From: Paenibacillus_AR mesotrionivorans
Lineage (GTDB): Bacteria; Bacillota; Bacilli; Paenibacillales; NBRC-103111
Direction: 5' to 3'
Assembly: GCF_046098205.1 (NCBI RefSeq)
Contig: NZ_JBJURJ010000007.1
Location: 285,982 to 349,981 of the forward strand
DNA: 64,000 bases
Positions within the stretch are counted from its first letter, which is position 1. The number at the start of each line of letters is the position of its first letter. The notes under the pieces were generated by a model that saw nothing but the letters and a program-made list of their open reading frames with translations, ran no database searches and was not told where the DNA came from. Of this stretch, positions 56,692 through 64,000 are shown in pieces. The translations under genes and the position numbers were made by a program.

Positions 56692-57576
56692 ATGAAAACC
56701 AAGGCACAGATTCCCCAAGCAATTATTCACGTGGTGTTTATCATCATCTCACTGCTTATGATTATGCCCTTTGCCCTTGTGGTCATGGTATCCCTCACCA
56801 GTGAAGAGAGCATCGTCAAGAACGGCTACCAATTTTGGCCCCAAATCTTCAGTCTGGACGCGTACCGTTATGTGCTGCAGACACCGGATATTATCCTTCG
56901 GGCTTACGGCATTACCGCGTTGATTACGATTGCCGGCACCCTATGCGGTCTCCTGATTACCGCCATGACGGCCTACGTCGTCTCCCGCCGGGATTACCGG
57001 TACAACCGGGTCACCACCTTCTACGTGTTCTTCACCATGCTATTCAGCGGCGGGTTGGTTCCGGCCTATATTCTCATGACCCAATACCTTCACCTGAAGG
57101 ATTCGCTGTTCGCACTGATTCTGCCGGTAATGCTGTCCCCCTTCAACATCATGGTCATGAAGGGCTTTATGTCCAAAATTCCGTTGGAAATCATCGAGTC
57201 GGCCAAAATTGACGGAGCCAAGGAGCTGCGGATTTTCTTCACCATCATCCTGCCTCTGTCCAAACCGGCCTTAGCCACCATGGGTCTGTTGATCTCCTTC
57301 GCATATTGGAATGAATGGTTTAATGCGATGCTGTACATTGATAACCCCAAGCTGGTTCCCCTGCAGCTGCTCCTGGTGCGGATTCTGAACAGCATGGAGT
57401 TCCTTACCTCCAACTCGGATTTCTCGTCGCAGATGGGGATCAATCTGGCCGATTTCCCCAACAACTCGGCACGGATGGCCATTGCGGTCCTGGCCGGCGG
57501 CCCGATGCTCGTGATCTTCCCGTTTTTCCAACGTTTTTTTGTAAGAGGCTTAACGGTTGGCTCCCTCAAGGGTTAA
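56692..57576 (+). CDS. carbohydrate ABC transporter permease (LplC/YtcP-like)
   Basis: A 294-residue MalG-type permease with six helices, FSGGLVPAYILMTQYLHLKD, the EAA loop IIESAKIDGAKELRIFFTII and the C-terminal FFQRFFVRGLTVGSLKG. AAAGGAGG lies 9 bases before the ATG. It follows its partner by 18 bases. Confidence 0.93.
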   Translation: MKTKAQIPQAIIHVVFIIISLLMIMPFALVVMVSLTSEESIVKNGYQFWPQIFSLDAYRYVLQTPDIILRAYGITALITIAGTLCGLLITAMTAYVVSRRDYRYNRVTTFYVFFTMLFSGGLVPAYILMTQYLHLKDSLFALILPVMLSPFNIMVMKGFMSKIPLEIIESAKIDGAKELRIFFTIILPLSKPALATMGLLISFAYWNEWFNAMLYIDNPKLVPLQLLLVRILNSMEFLTSNSDFSSQMGINLADFPNNSARMAIAVLAGGPMLVIFPFFQRFFVRGLTVGSLKG

Positions 57577-57616
57577 CATATATACCATAGGAACATAAAA
57601 ACAGGAGGTCAAACAC

Positions 57617-59131
57617 ATGAAGACATGGATGAAGGCAACGATGGCTGCTTCTCTGGCGGCTGCTTTCCTGGCTGGCTGCGGCAAGGGTGACGAAACCCCG
57701 GCTGCGTCAAACGGTTCTCCCGCTGCAGGAACGGCATCGGCAGGAGCCCAAACGCTGGCGCCGGTTGAACTGACTTGGTATTATCCGTTGTCCCAGCTGC
57801 AAGGCGACCAGGAGACGGTAGCGGCCGAGGTGAACAAGATTACCAAAGAAAAGCTGAACGCCACCGTCAAGCTGATGCCAGTGCCGATCGGCGACTATGT
57901 TCAGAAGATGAATACGGTTCTGGCAGCGGGCGAGAAGTTCGATATCCTCTGGACCGGATACCTGCTGAAGCCTGAGGAACTGGTCCGCAAAGGCGCCATC
58001 CAGCCTCTTGATGCCCTGCTTGATAAATATGCCCCGCAATTGAAGAAGGATGTTCCTCAGGTCATGTGGGACGGCTTGACTGTAGACGATAAAGTCTACG
58101 CTATCCCCAATCAGCAAATAAACGGCAACCGCTTGGGCTATATTATTCAAAAGCGCTTTGTAGACAAATACAATCTGGACGTAACCAAAATCAAGAAGTT
58201 TGAGGATATTGAGCCGTTCCTGGAGCAAATCAAACAAAACGAGCCGAACATCATTCCTTTCGGAAGCTCTTTTGTAAGCGCCGCCCAGGGTGTGAACAGC
58301 GATCAAATGTGGGTTCTGCCCGGACTGGATGACCACTTCTATGTGAAGAAGGACGATCCCACCTACAAGCTGCTCCGTTACCCCGAGGAGGACCTGGTGA
58401 ACTTCAAGCTGGCTTCCAAGTGGTACAAAGCGGGCTATATCTTCAAGGATGCCGCTACAGCTAAGATGAGCGATTATGAAACCAAGGGGCAAATGGCCGT
58501 TATCATGAATAACGTTCTGAAGCCCGGCGTAGAAGCCGAAGTGAAGGGCAAAAACGGCGGCAATGAAGTTGTAGTTGTGCCGGTTACCGATTGGTTCTCC
58601 AATGGTTATTCCGCTACCACCAACCAAGCTCTGAGCCGCACCTCTCCGAACCCGGAACGCGCCACGATGCTGCTGAATCTGGTCAATACCGACAAACAAC
58701 TGTATAACCTGCTGTGTAACGGTATTGAAGGCACCCACTATGAGAAGGTGTCCGACAATGTGGTGAAGGCCAAGGCCGATTCCCGCTACAAGCCCAATAT
58801 GGACTGGATTTTCGGCAGCGTGTTCAATTCCTATTTGAAGGAAGGCCAACCTGCTAACGTGTGGGAAGAAACCAAGAAAATCAATGCTACCTCCAACGTG
58901 AATCCGATCGGAGCCTTTAAATTTAACTCCGAGCCGGTCAGCACCGAAATCGCCAACCTGAACGCCATTTGGGGCGAATACAAGAAGGGCCTGACTACCG
59001 GCACCCTGGATTTTGACAAAACCTGGCCTACAATGTACGACCGCCTGAAGAAAGCCGGCGAAGATAAGTATGTTGCAGAGGTAACCAAGCAATTCAATGA
59101 ATTCCTGAAGAAAAAGGGTCTCGTTAAATAA
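57617..59131 (+). CDS. carbohydrate-binding lipoprotein
   Basis: A 504-residue lipoprotein with signal peptide and lipobox LAGC (Cys near 21). After a Ser/Ala/Gly-rich linker, the mature part (PVELTWYYPLSQLQGDQETV and LLCNGIEGTHYEKVSDNVVK) follows the family 1 binding-protein fold of the LplA/YtcQ group. AGGAGG precedes the ATG by about 10 bases. It should capture the oligosaccharides released by the enzyme encoded next. A strong terminator separates the two genes. Confidence 0.92.
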   Translation: MKTWMKATMAASLAAAFLAGCGKGDETPAASNGSPAAGTASAGAQTLAPVELTWYYPLSQLQGDQETVAAEVNKITKEKLNATVKLMPVPIGDYVQKMNTVLAAGEKFDILWTGYLLKPEELVRKGAIQPLDALLDKYAPQLKKDVPQVMWDGLTVDDKVYAIPNQQINGNRLGYIIQKRFVDKYNLDVTKIKKFEDIEPFLEQIKQNEPNIIPFGSSFVSAAQGVNSDQMWVLPGLDDHFYVKKDDPTYKLLRYPEEDLVNFKLASKWYKAGYIFKDAATAKMSDYETKGQMAVIMNNVLKPGVEAEVKGKNGGNEVVVVPVTDWFSNGYSATTNQALSRTSPNPERATMLLNLVNTDKQLYNLLCNGIEGTHYEKVSDNVVKAKADSRYKPNMDWIFGSVFNSYLKEGQPANVWEETKKINATSNVNPIGAFKFNSEPVSTEIANLNAIWGEYKKGLTTGTLDFDKTWPTMYDRLKKAGEDKYVAEVTKQFNEFLKKKGLVK

Positions 59132-59152
59132 GCTTATCACCATGAGGAATTT

Positions 59153-59189
59153 GGCTGCCGGTTGAACCATTGGATCGGCAGCCTTTTTT
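59153..59189 (+). terminator. terminator between binding lipoprotein and beta-helix enzyme genes
   Basis: GGCTGCCG pairs with CGGCAGCC across a 15-base loop, followed by six T residues. The enzyme gene may therefore need its own promoter or read-through. Confidence 0.85.
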
Positions 59190-59227
59190 CTATAGATTTG
59201 CATCCAAAATTTGAAAGGAATGAGGTT

Positions 59228-62200
59228 ATGTATCCAAAACGTCTGCTGCTTGTTCTCCTTGCCGGTTTGCTGCTCTTATCTTCGCCGGGCTTTGTTTTAG
59301 GAGCGGTTACAACAACGGAGGGACAGGCACCTGGCCAGGTCTTTTATGTGGCCACAGATGGAAGCGATTCCAACCCCGGTACCCTGAATGCTCCCTTTCT
59401 CTCTTTGGAAAAAGCCCGGGACACCATCCGCCAGCTTAAGGCTGCCGGCGGTTTGCCCGAAGGAGGCGTCACCGTATATTTGCGCGGTGGTGTGTATGAG
59501 AGAAGCCAAAGCTTCGAGCTCCGGGAGGAGGATTCCGGCGAAGCCGGCAAGATCATCAAGTACCAGGCTTATCCAGGTGAAACCGTCCACTTGGACGGCG
59601 GAGCCAACCTGCAGAAAAGCTGGTTCACCCCGGTCACTGATACCAATGTGCTGAACCGGATCATTGACCCGGAGGCGCGCACCAAGGTGCTGGAGGTGAA
59701 TCTGGCGGCCCATGGCCTGACAGATTACGGCGAGCTGAGCCGCCATGGTTATTATTTGGCCAATGACCTGAGCAAGGTTCCTCCCATGGAACTGTATGTG
59801 GAGGGGCAAGGCATGACCCTGGCACGTTGGCCCAACACCAGTACGGTAAGGATGGATCAGGTGCTGGACAAGGGTCCTACCCGCAGCAACCGGGACGAGG
59901 TGCATACCCGCGGTGGTACGTTTTCTTACGCCTATGACCGTCCCCAATATTGGAGCCAGGCGGATGACATTTGGCTGGATGGAATTTTCGGGTATAGCTG
60001 GGAATGGTCGTACAATAAGATTGCCTCCATTGATACAGCCAACAAAACCATTACCCTCCGTTATGGGGAAATGAGCGGCATTTTCAATGACAACTGGTAT
60101 CCGGACTTCCACTTTGCCCAGAATCTGCTGGAAGAAATCGATATGCCGGGAGAGTATTACATAGACCGGCAGAACGGGAAGCTGTATTTCCTGCCTAACG
60201 CTTCCTTTAATCAAGGCAATCCGGAGATTACTGTAACCGTTCTCAAAACACCCATGATCAATGCCCTGAACGCCTCCTACATTACCTTCGAGGATATGAT
60301 TCTGGAGAACGGCAGAGACTCGGCAGCCGTCTTTATGGGCGGTACCCATATGCTCTTGAACCATTGCGAAATCCGCAATTTCACCAACAGCGGCGTGCTT
60401 CTGAATACCCAAAGCCGGTTTTATTACAATGATTTCAGCGGGGCTCCCGGCACGTACAACGGGGTAGCCAATTCCCATATCCATCATATCGGAGGCACTG
60501 CCGTTACGGTGACAGGGGGCAATAAAACCACCCTGGCTCCGGGGAATAACTTCGTGGAAAACTCGCATATTCACGACTTTGCATTCTACCATAAAGCCTA
60601 TAACCCCGGTGTTCATTTGTCGGGAGCGGGAAACAGAATGTCCCACAACGAGCTTCATGATGCGCCGCACCCGGGGATTCTGATTTTTGGCAACGACCAC
60701 TTGGTGGAATACAATGACATCTACGATGTATGCAAATCCTTCTCCGATTTGGGCGCCATCTACATGAATCTGGGCGCTTCGCCGCAGGAGCGGGGAACGG
60801 TAATCCGGCGCAATTACTTCCACAACATCGGGGAATCCAAGGCCGGTGTGGAAGGGGTTTACCCGGACAACTTCACCATGGGCATCACCATTGAAGAGAA
60901 TATCTTTAACAAGATGGGCAACTCTGCGATCAAGAACAACGGCGGCTCCCATATCATCACCCGCAATAATATCTTCATTGACAGCAAGTTCCCGTATGAT
61001 TATGCGGATCTGTATTTGGGGGATAAGCCGGAGAACCAGATTCCGAAGAATTATATGACCAAATGGCAGGAGTTGTTTGCGGCCAATAACAATTACGTCG
61101 GTACGCCTCATATGGCGAAATATCCGGAGCTGGCGGATTTCTTCACCGAAAACCGCTACTATCCGACAACCAACACCTTTACCAACAATGTGATCTACAA
61201 TCCGGTGAGAGCCCGGGACAAAACCACCAATGCCAACGGCGCTTATGACAAATTCAATCTTGTCCAATATTCCGGCAACTGGATTGCCGACAGCGACCCC
61301 GGTTTTGTGGACCTGGCCGGAGGCAATCTGGAGCTGAACGCCAATGCGGAGGTGTTCAACCGTATTCCCGGCTTTACTGCTATTCCCTTTGGAGATATCG
61401 GAGTGATCGGCAAAGCAGGCACTCTTCACGGCGCCGACCATTACCCGGTCCGGGAAGTGTATGTGTACAACAAGAATATCACGTTGGGAGTGTTTAAGAG
61501 CGCTTCCATTCAGGCTGCGGTCCTCCCGTGGAATGCCACCAACTCCGCCCTGAGCTATCAGTCCGACCGCCCAGAAGTGGCGTCAGTAGACAGCAAGGGC
61601 ATCATCAAGGGTGTATCTATGGGTGAAGCTGTTATTACAGTGTCCTCCGTGGAAAATCCGCTCTTGAAGGAAACGGTCCAGGTTACCGTCGATGAGGGAG
61701 ACGGGGTTATCGACTTTGCCGATTTTGAAGTGGATCCGGGAGATTGGACGCTGGACGGCAACCGGGCCATTGAGAAAATAGGAGACAACCGCTGGTACAG
61801 GATCAAGAACGGTGCTACCTCCCTGACCAAAAAGGATTATACGGAGTATGAGCTGAGCTTTAAGCTGCGGACGCCGGATACCATCCCTGCGTATGCGACC
61901 ATGTATATCTTCGACCGGCAAGTAGGACCCAACTCCAGCCGGATCGGCTACAAAACCAATGCGGATGGAACCTCTCGTTGGCTGCTGTATAACACCGCCT
62001 GGGGGACAGTCAAGGAAGTGACCTTTCCGGATCATGACCTCAAGCCCAACACGGAGTACAAAATCAAGGCATTGGTCAAAGGAGCGGACATCAGCGTCTA
62101 TGTTAACGACCAGCTGCGGCTGAAGGCTTCCGATCCGACCCATAATCCTGTGGGCAAGGTGGGCTTTTACGTCAGCAACTTCAGCTACCTTTGGTTTGAC

Positions 62201-63850
62201 GACATCAAGTTCACCTTGCCTACCACAGCCGTATCCGGCTTGCTGCTGGATAAAACCCAGGCCAACATGACCGTAGGCGAAACGCTGGCGCTGCATGCCT
62301 CCTTCGATCCTTCCAATGCGGCCAATACGGGGGTGAATTGGTCATCCGGCAACCCGCAGGTGGCAACTGTGGATGCGAACGGCGTGGTTACCGGGATATC
62401 CACAGGAGAAGCCGTGATAACCGCCGTATCGGCGGAGAATCCCAATGCTGCCGCCTCGGCTAAAATGATTGTATCCAACGTCATGCATACAACGGACTTT
62501 GAGTCCGGTGGCAACGGCTGGCCGGTGGATCCCAACCGCAGCATTGTCAACGTGGATGGCAACCGCTGGTACAAGATCCTGAACGGGGCCTCCGCCGTGG
62601 TGAACAAGGAATTCAGCAGCTATGATCTCAGCTTCAAGCTGAAAACACCACCGACCCTTCCCGATGCGACTACATTCTATATTTTTGACCGCCAAAATGC
62701 CACCGGCGGACCCAGCCGGATCGGCTACAGAACCACGGGAGACGGAACATCCAAGTGGCTGCTGTACAACGCCGCATGGGCTACAGTCAAGCAGAATGTG
62801 CTGCCCGGCCAGGATCTTCAGCCCGATACGGTGTACCAAATCCGTGTGTTGGCCGACGGAGCCAATATCAAGCTGTACGTAAACGGAGAGTTACGGCTGG
62901 AAGCAGCGGATCCCGGCCATCAAGCTTCCGGCAAGGTGGGCTTCTACACCGGCGGCTTCAGCTATCTGATGCTCGATGATATTGTGTTTAAGCAGCTACC
63001 TGTGGCAGTAACGGGTATAGAGCTTCAGCCTGCCCAGCCGGAGCTGCAGGTGGGGCAAACCGCTGCCTTGGCGGCTAGCGTCCTGCCGGTGAATGCCTCC
63101 GACAAGGAGCTGGTTTGGATCAGCAGCGATTCGAACGTAGCATCGGTGGATGCCAGCGGGACTGTGCGGGGTCTAAGCGTCGGAGAAGCTGTTATTACCG
63201 TCGCCGCCGCAGCTTTGCCCGATGTAAAGGCTACTCACAAGGTCAGAGTGGTCCCTAAGCCGGATCCGGCCAAAGCTCCCGGCAAGCCCGTCCTGTCAGA
63301 TAATAACGGCCATGATACCGGTCTGCTGGATGGAAGCTATACCATTAAGATGGATATGTGGTGGGGCAATAATGGCAGCACCTATAAGCTTTATGAAAAC
63401 GGCATGCTGATTGATACACAGCAATTGGCGGAGAACAGCCCCGGTGCCCAATCCACCGTCACCGCGGTAACCTATAAACCAAACGGCGTGTATGTATATG
63501 AAGCGGAGCTGATCAATGCCTTCGGCACCACCCGCAGCGATCCGCATCAGGTCACCGTCGCCCAAGCAGTTCCCGGGCAGCCCGTACTCTCCCACGACAA
63601 CTGGGACGGCGACGGCAGCTACCAGGTGCAGATGAACCTGTGGTGGGGCACCAATGGAACCCTTCTCCGATTGTACGAAAACGGCACCCTGATTGCTGAG
63701 CAGCCGCTCCAGGCCGCCACCCCGGCCGCCCAACAAGCAACCGTCCAGCTCCACAACCGGTCCCCGGGCCGTTATGAATATGTAGTGGAGCTGATCAACG
63801 GAGCAGGAGCAACCACGAGCCAACCCATTACCGTAGAAGTCAAAAACTAA
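59228..63850 (+). CDS. secreted multidomain right-handed beta-helix enzyme (GH141-like) with Ig-like repeats
   Basis: A protein of 1540 residues. The signal peptide (RLLLVLLAGLLLLSSPGFVL) ends near 27. A beta-helix domain covers about 37-730 and begins VFYVATDGSDSNPGTLNAPF, then VTVYLRGGVYERSQSFEL; this N-terminal pattern recalls GH141 and related glycosidases, though I cannot confirm the family. Then come Big2 (from 61455), a LamG-like domain (61705-62215), Big2 (62225-62480), a second LamG-like domain (62485-62995), Big2 (63005-63255) and two C-terminal Ig-like repeats with WWGNNGSTYKLYENG and WWGTNGTLLRLYENG. The start at 59228 has AAAGGAATGAGG upstream; an upstream in-frame ATG lies inside the terminator. 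It probably degrades a plant or bacterial polysaccharide outside the cell. Confidence 0.82.
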   Translation: MYPKRLLLVLLAGLLLLSSPGFVLGAVTTTEGQAPGQVFYVATDGSDSNPGTLNAPFLSLEKARDTIRQLKAAGGLPEGGVTVYLRGGVYERSQSFELREEDSGEAGKIIKYQAYPGETVHLDGGANLQKSWFTPVTDTNVLNRIIDPEARTKVLEVNLAAHGLTDYGELSRHGYYLANDLSKVPPMELYVEGQGMTLARWPNTSTVRMDQVLDKGPTRSNRDEVHTRGGTFSYAYDRPQYWSQADDIWLDGIFGYSWEWSYNKIASIDTANKTITLRYGEMSGIFNDNWYPDFHFAQNLLEEIDMPGEYYIDRQNGKLYFLPNASFNQGNPEITVTVLKTPMINALNASYITFEDMILENGRDSAAVFMGGTHMLLNHCEIRNFTNSGVLLNTQSRFYYNDFSGAPGTYNGVANSHIHHIGGTAVTVTGGNKTTLAPGNNFVENSHIHDFAFYHKAYNPGVHLSGAGNRMSHNELHDAPHPGILIFGNDHLVEYNDIYDVCKSFSDLGAIYMNLGASPQERGTVIRRNYFHNIGESKAGVEGVYPDNFTMGITIEENIFNKMGNSAIKNNGGSHIITRNNIFIDSKFPYDYADLYLGDKPENQIPKNYMTKWQELFAANNNYVGTPHMAKYPELADFFTENRYYPTTNTFTNNVIYNPVRARDKTTNANGAYDKFNLVQYSGNWIADSDPGFVDLAGGNLELNANAEVFNRIPGFTAIPFGDIGVIGKAGTLHGADHYPVREVYVYNKNITLGVFKSASIQAAVLPWNATNSALSYQSDRPEVASVDSKGIIKGVSMGEAVITVSSVENPLLKETVQVTVDEGDGVIDFADFEVDPGDWTLDGNRAIEKIGDNRWYRIKNGATSLTKKDYTEYELSFKLRTPDTIPAYATMYIFDRQVGPNSSRIGYKTNADGTSRWLLYNTAWGTVKEVTFPDHDLKPNTEYKIKALVKGADISVYVNDQLRLKASDPTHNPVGKVGFYVSNFSYLWFDDIKFTLPTTAVSGLLLDKTQANMTVGETLALHASFDPSNAANTGVNWSSGNPQVATVDANGVVTGISTGEAVITAVSAENPNAAASAKMIVSNVMHTTDFESGGNGWPVDPNRSIVNVDGNRWYKILNGASAVVNKEFSSYDLSFKLKTPPTLPDATTFYIFDRQNATGGPSRIGYRTTGDGTSKWLLYNAAWATVKQNVLPGQDLQPDTVYQIRVLADGANIKLYVNGELRLEAADPGHQASGKVGFYTGGFSYLMLDDIVFKQLPVAVTGIELQPAQPELQVGQTAALAASVLPVNASDKELVWISSDSNVASVDASGTVRGLSVGEAVITVAAAALPDVKATHKVRVVPKPDPAKAPGKPVLSDNNGHDTGLLDGSYTIKMDMWWGNNGSTYKLYENGMLIDTQQLAENSPGAQSTVTAVTYKPNGVYVYEAELINAFGTTRSDPHQVTVAQAVPGQPVLSHDNWDGDGSYQVQMNLWWGTNGTLLRLYENGTLIAEQPLQAATPAAQQATVQLHNRSPGRYEYVVELINGAGATTSQPITVEVKN

Positions 63851-63877
63851 CCAATCAATAAAACCTTCCCTCATCCA

Positions 63878-63912
63878 CCCACCGCTAGTCCCCAAACTGG
63901 CGGTGGGTTTTT
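63878..63912 (+). terminator. terminator of the beta-helix enzyme gene
   Basis: CCCACCGC pairs with GCGGTGGG, extended by partial pairing of the loop, and is followed by TTTTT. Confidence 0.85.
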
Positions 63913-63924
63913 AGATCTCTCCGC

Positions 63925-64000
63925 AACCCAACCCAACCCAACCCAACCCAACCCAACCCAACCCAACCCAACCCAACCCAACCCAACCCAACCCAACCCA
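63925..64000. repeat. AACCC pentamer tandem repeat, cut by the window end
   Basis: At least 15 uninterrupted copies of AACCC run from 63925 to the last base of the window. The true length is unknown. Confidence 0.95.

Noticed and set aside
59297..61441. 714-codon open frame on the minus strand inside the beta-helix enzyme gene
   Set aside because: It is antisense to a gene with signal peptide, ribosome binding site and clear domains, and shows no recognisable protein motif or start signal.

Overview
The window looks like a chromosomal segment of a spore-forming, high-GC member of the Paenibacillaceae (Paenibacillus or a close relative). The support is: a CotD-like spore coat gene; several membrane-anchored AraC regulators beside Lpl/Ytc-type carbohydrate importers; a stalk (copper amine oxidase N-terminal) domain protein; a long secreted beta-helix enzyme with Ig-like repeats; consistently strong GGAGG-type ribosome binding sites; and several families of palindromic intergenic repeats. 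No rRNA, tRNA, CRISPR array, phage or transposase gene was seen.

Layout. 1-8.6 kb: end of a PQQ-like propeller protein, a Gfo/Idh/MocA oxidoreductase facing an AraC regulator, a 54-residue membrane peptide, a two-component system, a secreted protein of unknown role, and a NrtR-like Nudix gene followed by an ADP-ribosylglycohydrolase. 9-18 kb: one very large gene for a cyclic beta-1,2-glucan synthase-like protein. 18-23.4 kb: spermidine synthase-like protein, CotD-like protein, a tandem pair of RMD1/DUF155 proteins, then an amidohydrolase-LacI operon behind a twin-operator promoter. 23.5-28.2 kb: membrane AraC regulator, TctC-like solute-binding lipoprotein and KdgT-like permease. 28.3-33.5 kb: polysaccharide deacetylase, an AT-rich frameshifted methyltransferase below a LexA-like box, a creatininase-MerR operon with a typical 19-bp-spacer MerR promoter, and a DUF3231 protein.

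33.6-42 kb: stalk-domain secreted protein, DUF523 plus YbdG-type mechanosensitive channel, small membrane protein, LysR regulator, polar amino acid ABC importer, and a half-size EamA transporter. 42-48 kb: membrane AraC regulator and an LplBCA-type sugar importer. 48.3-52.7 kb: orphan P-II protein and a complete potABCD polyamine importer. 52.8-63.9 kb: a second complete carbohydrate locus made of a membrane AraC sensor, two permeases, a binding lipoprotein and a 1540-residue secreted beta-helix enzyme. The window ends inside an AACCC pentamer tandem repeat.

How the genes fit together. Most of the window concerns uptake and processing of plant- or microbe-derived saccharides and organic acids. 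Three membrane AraC sensors each precede an uptake system, and the last system has its own extracellular depolymerase. The less ordinary parts are regulatory and intergenic: a probable NAD/ADP-ribose operon with an AT-rich operator, a MerR-controlled creatininase, a twin-palindrome LacI circuit, and at least four families of palindromic repeats. One repeat supplies the stop codon of the gene it borders. I found no clearly new multi-gene system. The strongest candidates for further attention are these regulatory modules and repeat families. All functional calls come from reading the sequence and from memory of protein families; no database search was run.
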